Assembly: GCF_905475395.1 (NCBI RefSeq)
Contig: NC_058341.1
Coordinates: 64,921,501 to 64,985,500 of the forward strand
Origin: Chrysoperla carnea
Taxonomy: Eukaryota > Arthropoda > Insecta > Neuroptera > Chrysopidae
Length of the DNA: 64,000 bases
Reading direction: 5' to 3'
The notes beneath the pieces are model-generated. The model had not been told where the DNA came from and made no database searches. It saw only the letters and a program-made list of their open reading frames with translations. A program made the translations under genes and the position numbers. Positions 23,540 through 37,013 of this stretch are shown here, piece after piece. Every line of letters begins with the position of its first letter. Position 1 is the stretch's first letter.

Positions 23540-23668
23540 ATTAAAGGCATAGCTAAATCCGTGAATTACAGGATGAATGTAATCACAGGGTGAACACCAG
23601 TCAACATTTTGTTTCTCCTTCGTATTCACCCTGTGACTGTATTAATCCTGTTCTCCTTTAATGGATCC
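23540..23668. repeat. Hairpin-forming inverted repeat
   Basis: CCATTAAAGG...ATGTAATCACAGGGTGAA and TTCACCCTGTGACTGTATTA...CCTTTAATGG are inverted copies around a ~35 bp loop. Confidence 0.6.
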
Positions 23669-23907
23669 ACTTTTTTGGTCTTAGTGTTCACCCTATGAGT
23701 GCGTCCTTCCTATGATCCACGGGTTGGATATGCATCTAATGGAGTCAAATTATCAAAAGTCTGTGAATGAATGACCCTGTGATAGTGCCCACCCTTTGAA
23801 TCGATCCATGGGTTACTTAATCAAGTAGAAAATTCTCTATCGATCAGTATAGGTATACCACGACACAGTAAAATAAATATTTATTGAGATATAAAGCTAC
23901 AAAAATA

Positions 23908-25255
23908 AGGGAAAGTGGTCTATAATGATCAATCAGGGTAAAATGATCCCTCGTTGTTTTAGGTAAACCATTAAAGCCTTCTAGTATATTTATCGATAGA
24001 TGGTTTCCGCGCGATCAAATTAATCGTTCAACAAAGACTTATGGTGATGTATAAGTTAATTTGCGTTTCGTAGCAAAAATATTAATTTTACTGCTTATGA
24101 TTTATGGTAAAACAAATTTCAACGTAAAATTTGTTTTTATACCATGTATATATGAAATATACATAGTATATTAAGTTTAGTCCCAAGTTTGTAACGCTTA
24201 AAAATAATGATGCTAGGAAAAAAATTTTGTCATAGGTGTTCATAAAATCACCTAATTAGTCCATTTCCGGTTGTCCGTCCGTCTGTGGACACGATAACTC
24301 AAAAACGAAAAAAGATATCGAGCTGAAATTTTTACAGCGTACTCAGGACGTAAAAAGTGAGGTCAAGTTCGTAAATGAGCATCATAGGTCAATTGGGTCT
24401 TGGGTCCGTAGGACCTATCTTGTAAACCGTTAGAGATAGAACAAAAGTTTAAATGTAAAAAATGTTCCATATCAAAAATAAACAACTTTTGTTTGAAACA
24501 TTTTTTCGTAAACATCACTGTTTACCCGTGAGGGCGCCAATTAGGCGGAAATTTTATAATATGTACTATACTTGATTATCAGTTATGTATGTGTCACATG
24601 TTTGTATGTGTTATGTGATAAAGAAATCAACACTGACTATGCATGGTATTTCAACAATTAACTCAGTCAATTGTTTGTTTTCACTTTTTTTGTATTAGTT
24701 TTTTCCGACTGACTGTTTTTACTCTTGGCTTTTGTTGACTTTTAATAATATTATAACACATTTTTATAGGCGTAAAATAAATTTTAAGGTCAGTTTTTAT
24801 GACTAAATTCAAATATGTCGTTACGGGTAAAATAATTCTTTTTATATAGGCTAAAATGATCCCTATTTTGTGTCTAAAATTATAATAGATAAAATGATCC
24901 CCCATCATGTAAAGGGTCTTGAATGTGTTGATTTAGATGAATTTACCAGTGATTTTTGTTTTCATACTAATCGTTGATGCAATGTAAAAGAACAGTTAAT
25001 ATTTTATGTGAACTGTTTGATAAAAAATGCAATGAGATCATTTTACCCACTATCCTTACAAGGTCGGTCAAAACGATCCCTTTTGAGAAATATTGAATAG
25101 TTCTAAAAATTTGAACAGATCAAAAGAAATGTACATATCAATATTGTAACATTTGAATAAAGAATTCAAAAATATTTCGACGTTGTACATATTTCGAATA
25201 GTTTGGCTATAAATTACATTTTTGCTTAGGGGGATCATTTTAGACTACCTTCCCC
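23908..25255. mobile_element. DNA element with AAAATGATCCC subterminal repeats
   Basis: Ends GGGAAAGTGGTCTATAATGA and CATTTTAGACTACCTTCCCC are inverted. AAAATGATCCC or its inverse recurs near 23940, 24850, 24890, 25025 and 25230. A family A copy is nested inside (24138-24687), so the element was originally about 800 bp. Confidence 0.65.
24138..24687 (+). repeat. Family A repeat, copy 5 (young subfamily)
   Basis: Full-length copy. Shares GATGCTAGGAAAAAAATTTT and ATACTTGATTATCAGTTATG with the copies at 43231 and 48683 and not with the others. Confidence 0.8.
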
Positions 25256-25499
25256 TACATGACATTAAAGCCAACAAAACTTTTAAAACAATCTAATAAA
25301 TTGGCTGCGACATAGATACATAAACAAAAATCTTATTTTTTCAGATATCTAGAATAATAAAATAAAATAATCAGCAAATTGATTAATTAATTAATTTTAG
25401 AATGCAAAAATTATAAAATTATGAAGATGTTTTTTAGTCTAACATTCAATCTAAAAATAACTTAAAGTATTTATTTCATTGTATAAAAGTGTTCATTTA

Positions 25500-25740
25500 T
25501 CTGTTATCAGTTATTCAAATTCAAATTCAAATTCAATTTATTAATTCTTTTTTTAAACAATACAATATTGTACAGAACATGTCTTTAAAAGGAATAGGGA
25601 AAAGGAAAGGAAGGGGAAGGTATGCAGCTATGGCTGACTTTGTTAGGAACTATCCCGGCATTAATCTCGTGCAAACCTAATGGAAAACCATAGAAAACCA
25701 TAGGTAGGATAGCCGGCATCTGATACTAAAAGATCAAATG
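25500..25740 (-). mobile_element. Possible LINE 3' end with TTGAA-type tail
   Basis: On the minus strand the segment ends in repeated AATTTG units (forward ATTCAAATTCAAATTCAAAT), a tail seen in some insect non-LTR elements. The body is more GC-rich than its flanks. No reading frame of a LINE protein is recognisable. Confidence 0.4.
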
Positions 25741-26336
25741 TCTCCCGAGTATTACTCATAGTGTGATTCGGTTAAGAATTTGGAATACAAGTGGTACTTA
25801 GATGAAGTACATAAAAAATTAAACTGTAAATTACATAAGTCAAACTTAAATATTTTCTCAGTTGAATAGATATGTTATAATATATACAAAAAATTTATTA
25901 AAAAAAAAATTCATTTTTTTTTAAATGAAACCAGTATAATTTAAATTTCAATGTTCTCATTATTATCAATTCAACTGAGAAGTCAAATCTTTAAGGAATA
26001 TAAATCCTTAAAATAAAATACTTATAAATAAAATAAATCTATCGGTAATATAATTTGCAAAGCAATTTGTAAGTCACCTAATAACAAAGTGTTTGTAATA
26101 TAGATAACAAATATATAAAAAAAAAAAACAAAATTTCGTTTAAAGCTCATAGCAACACTTCGTCTAGAGAATATGGACAGATAATCAATAAGTACTTTTT
26201 CACTGCAGTTATAAAAGTCGATCTATTTTCTCTGTTATAGAATTAATTGTCTTACAACTAATAAATTTATTATAGAAATAGTGAGCTTTTCATTGAATCT
26301 GAAAACCAAGGTGAAGTTAATGTCTGTACATGAAAA

Positions 26337-27246
26337 TGAAGGTATACTAAATTTAGTCCCAAGTTTGTAACGCTTAAAAATATTGTTATAGGTGAACAAA
26401 ATTTTGTTATAGATGTTCATCAAATCCATTTCCGGTTGTCCGTTTGAATGGATGTGTGTCCGTCCGTCCGCCCATCTGTCAACACGATAACTACAATACG
26501 AAAAGAGATATCAAGCTGAAATGTTTATAGCGTGCTCAAAACTTAAAAAGTGATGTTGAGTTCGAAAATGAGCAACATAGGTTCGTAAATGAGCAACATG
26601 GGTCTTTGGTCCGTAAGACCCATCTTGTAAACCGTTAGAGATAGGACAAACGTTTAAAAGCAAAAAATGTCCCTTTTAAAAAAGTAAACAACTTTTGTTT
26701 GAAATATTTTATCGTATATTCATATAAATATATTCATATAAATTGAATAAATTCACAGCAACAAATTTACTCAATTTTTGATATTTAAAAAAAAAATAAG
26801 TTTCAAAAACTAAACCCCGAAGGTTACAGAATCACGCTCTAAAAACAAGAATATATGTTCAACTGTAATTGTTATGATAAGTCAAATCGTTATTAAAGTT
26901 GGGGAACCTCTAAGATTAACATAAAGTTCAAATGAGCAACATAGGTCATTTGGGTCTTGGGTCCGTAGGACCCATCTTGTAGACCGTTAGAGATAGAACA
27001 CAAGTAAAATGTAAAAAATGTTCCTTATAAAAAAAATAAACAACTTTTGTTTGAAACATTTTTTCGTAAACATCACTGTTTAGCCGTGAGAGCGCAAATT
27101 AGGTGCAAATTGTATAGTATGTATTATATGGGAATATCAGTTGTATATGTGTGACATGTATGTATGTGTAAAGTGACAGAGTAATTAACACTGTCTATAC
27201 ATGGTATTTCAACATTTAACTCAGTCAATTGTTTGTTTTCTCTTGT
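26337..27246 (+). repeat. Family A repeat, copy 6, rearranged
   Basis: Left part 26337-26720 and right part 26925-27246 are separated by ~200 bp, and the GTCTTGGGTCCGTAGGACC segment is present in both, indicating two overlapping copies or a duplication. Confidence 0.65.
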
Positions 27247-28139
27247 TCTATTATAACTTTATGTTCTCTAGAGTGCGCCATATTCAATTTAATGTGACGC
27301 TAAATAGTATATAACCAGCGGATAATCGAGACGCTTTTAACGATACATTATTTGTCAAATTATGACAAGTAGTTTAGAAGCTAGGTGGGAACAGATGAGC
27401 ATACATACATACTGGTCAAACACATGATCCTGGCCACAGTATAGTCGTAGTTAAAATTTAGGTACATGATTAATTTATAAACCCAAAATATAATCAGCTT
27501 TGATAAAATTTTAATATAAAATTTTATTAAATCAAAATTAAATCAACTTTTAAATAGTTGATAGCCTGTAGGTATGAGTCAAATTCCAGACTCACAAACA
27601 ACCATTACGCATCATTCATTCATTATACCTAGTCATACCAAATTTACAAGATTTTTAAAAAATCATTGTCATTGTCAAAGATTTACATTTTTAACATGAA
27701 AAATAATAATTAGATATGTATTTACTAAACATATTGGGTATGGTAATAGGGAGAAGACACAGCACAGACGTAAGTTAACAAAATAATTATAAAGTGCCCA
27801 TAAATTTTTTAGTTTAGGATCACTTACATTTTTTTTTTCACAAAGCAACACACAATAACACCTAATGATAAAAGATCTAATCACTACACTTCACGTCATA
27901 AAAGCAGCTTACTCTTACTTAGTTCACAAGAATGATAAAATATTAAATACTAAAGTACCAAGTACATAAATTAATTTACTGATTGAATGTAAAACAACAT
28001 ATTTTAATAATAATATACTATTATAAAAAATTGATGAACCTTTGAACCAAATTGTGTAAATTATTAACTCGCATTCACATGCCATCAATTATTTAAATTA
28101 GTATGTTTTATGTTTTTTTATGATTTTAACAATTTTTAT

Positions 28140-28678
28140 TATACCATGTATGTATATATGAAATATATCATAGTATATTAAGTTTAGTCCCAAGTTTGTA
28201 ACGCTTAAAAATATTGATACTACGAAAAAAATTTTAGAATCATCTAATTAGTCCATTTTCGGTTGTCCGTCCGTCCGTCTGTGGACACGATAACTCAAAA
28301 ACGAAAAAAGATATCAAGCTGAAATTTTTACAGTGTGCTCAGGGCGTAAAAAGTGAGTTCGTAAATGAACAACATAGGTCAATTGGATCTTGGATTGGGT
28401 AGGATCCATCTTGTAAACCGTTAGAGATAGAACAAAAGTTTAAATGTAAAAAAAGTTCCTTACCAAAAAATAAACAACCTTTGTTTGAAACATTTTTTTG
28501 TAAACATCTCTGTTTACTCACGCGGGCACACATTAGATGCAAATTTTATAGTATGTATTAATATGGGATTATCAGTTATGTATGTGTGACATGTATATAT
28601 GTGTAATGTGATAGAGAGAGTAATCAATACAATACGGTATTTCAACAATTAACTCAGTCAATTGTTTGTTTTCACTTG
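28140..28678 (+). repeat. Family A repeat, copy 7
   Basis: Near full length from ATACCATGTATGTATATATG to TTTGTTTTCACTTG. Confidence 0.8.
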
Positions 28679-28974
28679 TTTTTATTTATCTTTATACAGA
28701 GTGTCTTGTGACTCGATATAATAGCTTAAGAGTGTTTTCTTTGCAGAGCAGTTTTAAGTCGAAAGTGCCTTATATAATTTTGTATAAAACCCAATAGTTA
28801 AGGAGTTATGTGCACTATTATGTCTCCAAAGATAAAATTAAAGAGGAATAAACTTAATAATAAATTAATCTAATCTGGGTAGGCTATGCAATTGTGTTGC
28901 CATATTGTTGTGACATTTGATTGTTTATGTTTGTGTTTTTTATTTTTTTAGTTGTAATAATACTCTGGACATAT

Positions 28975-29100
28975 CCTTACTTAATATTATAAATGCGAAA
29001 ATCACTCTGTCTGTCTGTTACAATCACGCTTAAACTATTGAACCGATTTAAATGAAGTTGAATTAAATGTTAAAAGTTGTAGAGGTTAAGATATTTTCGT
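28975..29100. repeat. Short repeat with ATTATAAATGCGAAA...CTGTCTGTCTG
   Basis: ATATTATAAATGCGAAAATC, TCTGTCTGTCTGTTAC and TATTGAACCGATTT resemble a widespread insect nonautonomous repeat; a related piece lies at 32135-32230. Confidence 0.45.
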
Positions 29101-29426
29101 AATAGGAACTTTTATTTGAATAGTATTGACGTATTATTATTATTATTATTCAGGTATTGTAAATAGGTATTTATCAGAGCTATATGCGAGTGCAGCGAGT
29201 GAACACGCAGTTATTCCAAAGTTAAGTTTTCACTTCGGTCGGCAGTCAAATTTTATAAAATTTACTTGATACTAATTTTTTGTTAGTTTACTAAAAAATG
29301 AGTTATACCTAAGCCATTATAGATTAAAATGACCCACTCTGTATATATAGGATTTTATCTCGATTAGTGAACGACAATTTTTTTTGCGAATTTATTGTTT
29401 TTCAGAGAGCAAGAGTTCTATACTGG

Positions 29427-29620
29427 ATAATTCAACAATTAACTCAGCCGGTTGATTGTTTTCACTTGTTTTTAATTAAATTTAAATAAATACCCTCCTG
29501 TTTAAGAATCTTTTTTTTTTTAATTTCTTAAATATTAATATTTTATGAAATATTGGCGAAAAACGAAATACATTTTTTTTTGCATCTGTAGTTGTTTATA
29601 ACTTTTCTTTTTTATATTTG
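29427..29620. repeat. Family A tail joined to family D fragment
   Basis: ATTCAACAATTAACTCAGCC...TTTTCACTTG (to 29470) followed by TATTTTATGAAATATTGGCG of family D. Confidence 0.55.
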
Positions 29621-30000
29621 CTGAAAATTGCTTCTGAAAATTGAACTTGTTAATTAGACTATAACAATTATATGAAGCATTCTTTTATTTTTAGATTATT
29701 TAATAGTCGCATAAACAGCATGGTCATGAGCGACTCATAAACAATAGAAGCATTCTTGTTACTGTTCGTTGAATACAGTTATAAAAACTATCAAGTAATG
29801 AAAAAACATTTTCTATTTTCTAAGGTATAATAAATAATATATGTGCGTTTAAAATTACCACCATTCTATATGCATGTTAGAAATTCATATAAATTCTCTG
29901 TCTCAAAAGTTTTTTTTTACCCAAGAAAAATTCACGTGTTTTACCATTCTAATTGTTATAACTATACTGGAGTAAATCTAAGCAAAAAAAGGCTGTTATA

Positions 30001-31981
30001 TGGATTAAAAGTTCGAGCAACGAAACTTTGGGGTTTTTCTTTTCACATCAAAATAAGTATTTTTTGAAATTTTTTACTTTCCCGGAGTGGTGCAACATGT
30101 TTAAAAAACAAAATGGCGTCAAAAATGAAATTTTTTTCAGAAATTTTATCATTTTTATTTTATATTCGCAAAAGGAGGCATCGGTGCATATCCAAATTTG
30201 GTAGGTTTGTAGTACATGTTAAGAACTACTCCTCATAATTTTTTGGTGGAGTTTCGTCCCTTCCCCTCCCAGTTATATATATATGTATACATACATATGG
30301 TAAAACAGTTCATTTGACTCTAACTTGAAAAATATTGGATTGATTTTAATGAAACTAATATCAATAGTAGGTTTTATTACTTAAAACTTTCGGTTAAAAT
30401 TTTAGCGAAATCCGTTAAATAGTTCGGCCAAAATTTCCAATTTAGGGAATTGTTTAAAATGGCTGCCATTTTATGCCATTTTGTCCTACGAGGTTAATTT
30501 TTTGTTTAAATTGTAGCATTTTTTATTATCGTTCGATTTTATAATAAGTGGCTTACCCGTAAAATGACTCCTTGATCCATATTTTTGCGAAAAACGGAAA
30601 ATTTAGCACTTTCTGGAAATAATTGTTTGGGGGATGTATGGACTGGCTTTGGGGGGTGTTTTTTGCTTTGGCATGAGAAAACTATTTTTAAAAGAGGTCT
30701 ATATGGTTTAAAGCAAAATTTTTAAGTCTTAACCCCCGCGCTGTAAGGGGGAAGGGGTGTATGAAATAAATGTATCTTAAAAGATTTTAAAAAGAAGTCA
30801 AAATAGTTTAAAATGCTAAAGTAACCCAAAATTTTAGATGCTTTTATTAATATAGCACTTTTTACAACATCCACCCCTTCCCCTCCCGCTTTCATATTTT
30901 TTGCAAATTCAAAATTTTTATGACGTATAAAGAGGTTTTTGGGGTCACTGATCTCGAATTTTGCAATAGATTATCAAAAACAATTGTAATATTTTTAGGG
31001 GGTGTACTTATTTGGGCCAAAAGTTCGAGATCAGCGACCCCAAAAACCTCTTTATACGTCATAAAAATTTTGAATTTGCAAAAAATATGAAAGCGGGAGG
31101 GGAAGGGGTGGATGTTGTAAAAAGTGCTATATTAATAAAAGCATCTAAAATTTTGGGTTACTTTAGCATTTTAAACTATTTTGACTTCTTTTTAAAATCT
31201 TTTAAGATACATTTATTTCATACACCCCTTCCCCCTTACAGCGCGGGGGTTAAAACTTAAAAATTTTGCTTTAAACCATATAGACCTCTTTTAAAAATAG
31301 TTTTCTCATGCCAAAGCAAAAAACACCCCCCAAAGCCAGTCCATACACCCCCCAAACAATTATTTCCAGAAAGTGCTAAATTTTCCGTTTTTCGCAAAAA
31401 TATGGATCAAGGAGTCATTTTACGGGTAAGCCACTTATTATAAAATCGAACGATAATAAAAAATGCTACAATTTAAACAAAAAATTAACCTCGTAGGACA
31501 AAATGGCATAAAATGGCAGCCATTTTAAACAATTCCCTAAATTGGAAATTTTGGCCGAACTGTTTAACGGATTTCGCTAAAATTTTAACCGAAAGTTTTA
31601 AGTAATAAAACCTACTATTGATATTAGTTTCATTAAAATCAATCCAATATTTTTCAAGTTAGAGTCAAATGAACTGTTTTACCATATGTATGTATACATA
31701 TATATATAACTGGGAGGGGAAGGGACGAAACTCCACCAAAAAATTATGAGGAGTAGTTCTTAACATGTACTACAAACCTACCAAATTTGGATATGCACCG
31801 ATGCCTCCTTTTGCGAATATAAAATAAAAATGATAAAATTTCTGAAAAAAATTTCATTTTTGACGCCATTTTGTTTTTTAAACATGTTGCACCACTCCGG
31901 GAAAGTAAAAAATTTCAAAAAATACTTATTTTGATGTGAAAAGAAAAACCCCAAAGTTTCACTGCTCGAACTTTTAATCCA
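30001..31981. mobile_element. Near-perfect long palindrome, 2 x 958 bp arms
   Basis: Left arm 30001-30958 and right arm 31024-31981 are of equal length, flank a 65 bp loop, and differ at only a handful of bases that I noticed. The whole is flanked by TA on both sides (29999-30000, 31982-31983); ends TGGATTAAAAGTTCGAGC / GCTCGAACTTTTAATCCA. No protein is recognised. Confidence 0.9.
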
Positions 31982-32134
31982 TACACAAGGCGTAATTTCA
32001 CTCTACTACTATAACATGTGAATGTGAATTACATGTAATGTTATACTAATAACACTTAGAATAGTTTTACGTTCATTTTTGATTGAGTATACATCGCTTT
32101 TAATTTTATGTACAGTTTTATTTAAATCCCTATC

Positions 32135-32290
32135 CCTATAGATTATAAATGTGAAAGTAAGCGTGTTTATTTGTTTGTTTGTTTGTTACGCTTTCGCGCT
32201 AAAAATAGCGAATGGTTTTTAATGAAACTGTACAGCAATATAGCTGATATATTAGAATAATACATGAACTATAATTTATAAAGATATATT
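32135..32290. repeat. Short repeat with TTTGTTTGTTTG tract
   Basis: ATTATAAATGTGAAAGTAAG, a GTTT tetranucleotide run and TTACGCTTTCGCGCTAA; same general type as 28975-29100. Confidence 0.4.
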
Positions 32291-32325
32291 TAAAAAAAAA
32301 AAAAAATAACAAAATTAAATTTAAT

Positions 32326-32470
32326 CTGACATTTACCATTTTTTAAATACTTACAGAAATCTTAAATTTATGGTTCAAAATGATGATTATAGATGGAACA
32401 GATTTATGATCATTATTTTGAACCATAAATTAAAGAATTCTGTAAAAATTTAAAATAGTAAATATCAAAC
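32326..32470. repeat. Hairpin MITE-like sequence
   Basis: GACATTTACCATTTTTTAAA...TTTATGGTTCAAAATGAT and its inverse ATTATTTTGAACCATAAA...TTTAAAATAGTAAATATC give a ~55 bp imperfect stem. Confidence 0.65.
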
Positions 32471-33090
32471 AAATCATTGCCAACTATTCTGATATACTCA
32501 ATGAATTATGACTATTTTACATTTAACAAAATTGAAACCTGTGCATGTCAAGAGAGGGTGGAGGCTAAAAAGCGGTGGTTTTTACTTTTAAGCCAGTGCA
32601 GCGGGCGCGTATCAAGATAGTTATTACATAAATAATGAGACTAAGTAAGTTCTTAATTTTGGTATGATTAAAAAAGCTTAAAACTTGAGAAATATTGATA
32701 AAAGTTTTTTATGTAAATGGTAAAACATTTTTAAAAGCACTTATTGACCATAAACTAACATTTATTACGACTTCTTCATATACTACCATCATATCACTAT
32801 GTAAAAAAGGTTGGTTTGAATAATTAATTTCTCTGAAACCGTACAGAGAATCCACTTGAAATTTACACACAAAAGGCATATTAAATAGTCATTATAATCG
32901 ACACAAAAAATTTCAGATTTTTAGTAAAATTATCGTTTTGGTATCGAAACACCTCAAATAAAAATGTAAATTTGATTGCTTTCAAAAAATAAAAATAAAT
33001 ACTCTTTAAAGAAAAATTTATTATTGTACTTTAAAACTCTCCCCCTCATACATGACTATTTGTAAAAGCTGGAGGCACTCAATTTAAAAT

Positions 33091-33134
33091 ACAGTGGAAC
33101 CCGGATAATCCGGCAAACGTTTTGCAGGGCAATG
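33091..33134. mobile_element. Truncated pogo-type terminal repeat
   Basis: TACAGTGGAACCCGGATAAT is a pogo-like end; the element stops where a family A copy begins. Confidence 0.5.
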
Positions 33135-33485
33135 TCGAATGAATGTGTAAATGAGCAACATAGGTAAACTGGGTCTTGGGTCCGCAGGAATCATCTTGTA
33201 AACCGTTAGAGACAGAACACAAGTTTAAAAGTAAAAAAATGTTCCTTATCAAAAAATAAACAACTTTTGTTTCAATCATTTTTTCCTAAATATCACTATT
33301 TACCCTTGAGGTCGCAAATTATATAGTGTGTATTATATAAGAATATCAGTTCTGTGTGACTATCTAAGAGTGGCTATCTTTAAAAAAACAAACTTTCTTT
33401 TTAAAAAACAAACGATTTCGTAATCAAGATTGTTTACACATGGTATTTCAACAACTAACCCAGTCAATTGTTTGTTTTCACTTGT
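33135..33485 (+). repeat. Family A repeat, copy 8 (partial)
   Basis: Starts inside the family at AATGAGCAACATAGG and continues to TTTGTTTTCACTTG; the left half is missing. Confidence 0.65.
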
Positions 33486-33671
33486 TTTTATTAAATTAGA
33501 TAAGTTGAAAAAGTAGTTTTTTAGTATTTTCTATAACAAATATTTTTTGCATTTTTCAACCAATTTTTCATAAGGCTCACGAGTTGAAGCTACCAACGCA
33601 TTTTTATCTCTCTATCCTTTATATTTTTAGAGAAATCATAGTTTTAGACATAGACATCATAGTTTTGCCCT

Positions 33672-34075
33672 AATTTGCTCCTTCAAGGTAAAACAATGAT
33701 GACCGAAAAATGTTGTTTATTTTTTTTATATTAAAAGTTGTTTTTAATTTTTTTAAGGAACATTTTTTACATTTAAACTTTTACTCTATCTCTAACCGTT
33801 TACAAGGGTTCTACGACTACGAACCCAAAACCCAATAGACCTTTGATGCTCATTTACAAACTGAAACTGGCTTTTTACGTCCTCAGCACGCTATTAAAAA
33901 TTCAGCTTGATATCTCTTTTCGTTTTTGAGTTATCGTGATCACGACAGGCAGACGAAGAAACGTAAATGAATAATTTAGGTGATTTGTATGAACACCTAT
34001 ACCAAAATTTTGTTCGTATCATTAATATTTTAAGCGTTACAAACTTGGAACTAAAATTAGTATACCTTCCTTATA
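33672..34075 (-). repeat. Family A repeat, copy 9 (partial)
   Basis: Reverse orientation, from AAACAATGATGACCG to ACTAAAATTAGTATACCTTC. Confidence 0.65.
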
Positions 34076-34754
34076 TTTAACTATCTCAACGCATATCGAA
34101 GCTCCAACACATGTACATAATACCTCTCACTTAGATGCATTGCTTAACGTATGTATTCTGTCATACTAGTGATATTTATATGCCTAGATGTAAATCGAAC
34201 ATTCTGTATAGCTATATATTTCATATATACAGGGTAAAAAAAGCATTGCAAAATGGCTATTACCTGTGATGAACAGTAAATATCTGTACTAACAAATTTT
34301 TGATTTTTAATCGATTTTTTAGTCAATATTCGATTATCGTTATTTTTCGTCAATATTCGATTAATACGTAATCGATTATACAGAAAATCGATTTATTTTC
34401 TTAACATCTTCCATCTTAGACTCGCATGGCAAAATGATTTTTCCAATAACTGGTTTTTGGAAAAACGGGGATACTGAATCCAAGGACAGTCAATGGATCG
34501 TTCTAAAAACTGTTCGAGAAGTTAAAAGCAAAAATTTGTGCGATCTTGCCCAGGGGGTGGGGTGCACCCCTTCTTGGGGGTGGAAAAGTTTATGTTGAAA
34601 ATGACAACAGGAATTGATAGGACCAAGCAAAAAAATCATTTAAGTATATTTCGAAAAGTCAATACTTTCCGAGTTATTGGCGATTGAAATTCGGAGAATT
34701 TAACGTCAAATATAACTGAAAAATTTGAATTTTTTTATAAGCATTTTGCAAGAA

Positions 34755-34975
34755 TTTAATTTTAGTTCCAAGTTTGTAACACTTAAAATATTAATGATAC
34801 GAACAAAATTTTGGTAAAAGTGTTCATACAAATCACCTAACTTGTTCATTTACGTTTGTTCGTCTGCCTGTCCGTGATCAGGATAACTCAAAAACGAAAA
34901 GAGATATCAAGCTGAAATTTGAATAGCGTGCTCAGGACGTAAAAAAGCGAGTTTGAGTTCGTAAATGAACATAAG
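34755..34975 (+). repeat. Family A fragment, copy 10
   Basis: Left-half fragment, TAGTTCCAAGTTTGTAACAC to GAGTTCGTAAATGA. Confidence 0.6.
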
Positions 34976-35773
34976 TAAGCTTTAAACAATGCAATCAAAC
35001 AGTTTTTATAAAGAATCATTGACTATTCCTGGATTACGAGCTTTTAACATTTTTATACCTTACAAATCTCTGTTATAAATGATATTTGGTATTATTTATG
35101 TTGATAAAATGTGTACTTAAGTATACTTACAACTAGTACTTGAAATTTCCTGGCTGTATATGGTATTTCATATTAAAACTAGGTATTCTTTATTACACTT
35201 GATTTGGCAAAATTATTTTTATGAACAGAACCAAACCAAACCGATGTTAAAATAAAAAAATATTGGATGAACACCTAAATATTAGATATTATTTTACTTA
35301 TGATTAATTACTAAAAAAATTTTATTGAACGTGTTTACATTATCAATAATTATGTAATACAAATCAAGGTCTTTTAATAATATTAATTAATTCATTAATT
35401 ACTTTAATAGCTTTTTTTAATCATATTTTACCAGAAAATATAGACTTTTGCTGTAGGTATAGAATAACTATATAATAACTTATATAGTAACTTATATATA
35501 TAGTAACTTATAACTTATATAATAACTATTTCTATCGATCTATAAAGAATAATTATTGCATAGACATAGAGAATTGACTGAGCACTGAGCAATATCCTCT
35601 TCTGTATGCCTCTGCAGCATAGACATAGAGAACGATCAACTGGCCGCACATAGATGTGTCTATCTTATAAACTGCTTAATAGACTTTTGTCCTAAATTTG
35701 AAAAATTGGTTTATACGTTACATTAGTATCTGATTTACACCAAAAAATTATTATTTAAAAAAAAAAAAAAAAC

Positions 35774-36267
35774 ACGTGAAAACAAACAATTGACTGAGTT
35801 AATGGTTGAAATACCATGTATAGACAGTGTTGCTTACTCTATCACATTACACATATACCTATAGATGTCACACATACATAACTGATATTCCCTAATAATA
35901 CATACTATACAATTTGCGCTCTCACGGGTAAACAGTGACTTTTACGAAAAAATGTTTCAAACAAAAGTTGTTTATTTTTTGATAAGGAACATTTTTTACA
36001 TCTAAACTTTTGTTCTAACTCTGACGGTTTACAAGACCCAATTGACCTATGTTGCTCATTTACGAAGTCGACCTCGCTTATTACGTCTTGAGTACGCTGT
36101 AAAAATTTCAGCTTGATATCTTTATTCGTTTTTGATTTATTGTGTTGGCAGATGGGCGGACAATGAACACCTATACCAAAATTTTTTTCGTAGCATCAAT
36201 ATTTTTAAGCGTTACAAACTCGGGACTAAACTTAATGTACTATGTATATTTCATATATACATGGTAT
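35774..36267 (-). repeat. Family A repeat, copy 11
   Basis: Reverse orientation, CACGTGAAAACAAACAATTG to TCATATATACATGGTAT; nearly complete. Confidence 0.75.
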
Positions 36268-37013
36268 AATAATAATTTTTACAGTATGTATTTTGTATTT
36301 TAAAAAACCAATTCAAATTTACTTCTAAAACAGTGTAGAGTATCATGGCGTCTTGAATGACATGAAACAGTAACATACAATCATTTTTGTAATCTTATAC
36401 AAAGTCTTTCATATAGCGTGACGTAGTACCTGCAAAGTACATCTGATTGGTGTTTGCTATCAGTTTGGTGAATGTATAATTTTAAGGAATTTATTTTTTT
36501 TTAAATAATAAAAATCCTTATGTTTTATAAAAATTAATTTTGTTTTTTGTTCCCTACATATCATAATTAATCATTTTCTAATATCCAATACTTATATCTA
36601 ATCGATTTTAGACAAAAGCCTGATAGATGGGAACGTTCAGTCCATTTCTATGTCTAAAATTTATAACAGAAACTGAATTAGCACCCGAACTTGATGCATA
36701 GCCATTTTTCAAACCACATACGCGAATAAGACGCACTAAACGTAGCGCGAGTGAAGAAGCAACTGATGATCCAATAACTCAAACAAATAGTTTGAAGCCG
36801 ATTTTTTTAATACTCTTTTGAAAAATGTGCTTAAATCTGTAAAGGAAAGATTTTAACAAATGACGCATTTTCTTTCACGTGGAATTTCTTGTTTAGCATA
36901 AATAATAATCATAATAAACAAGTGAAAACAAACAAATGACTCAGTCACTATCAGATTTAAAATTAACCGTTAACTTTTCTTGCAGTACAGAACAATATCG
37001 CATTAGTCTTTTT

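Noticed and set aside
23417-23629. 70-codon reading frame on the minus strand
   Set aside because: Composed of inverted-repeat sequence, with no family resemblance.
31012-31260. 82-codon reading frame in the right arm of the 2 kb palindrome
   Set aside because: Lies in repeat DNA, has no recognisable domain, and no matching signals for expression.
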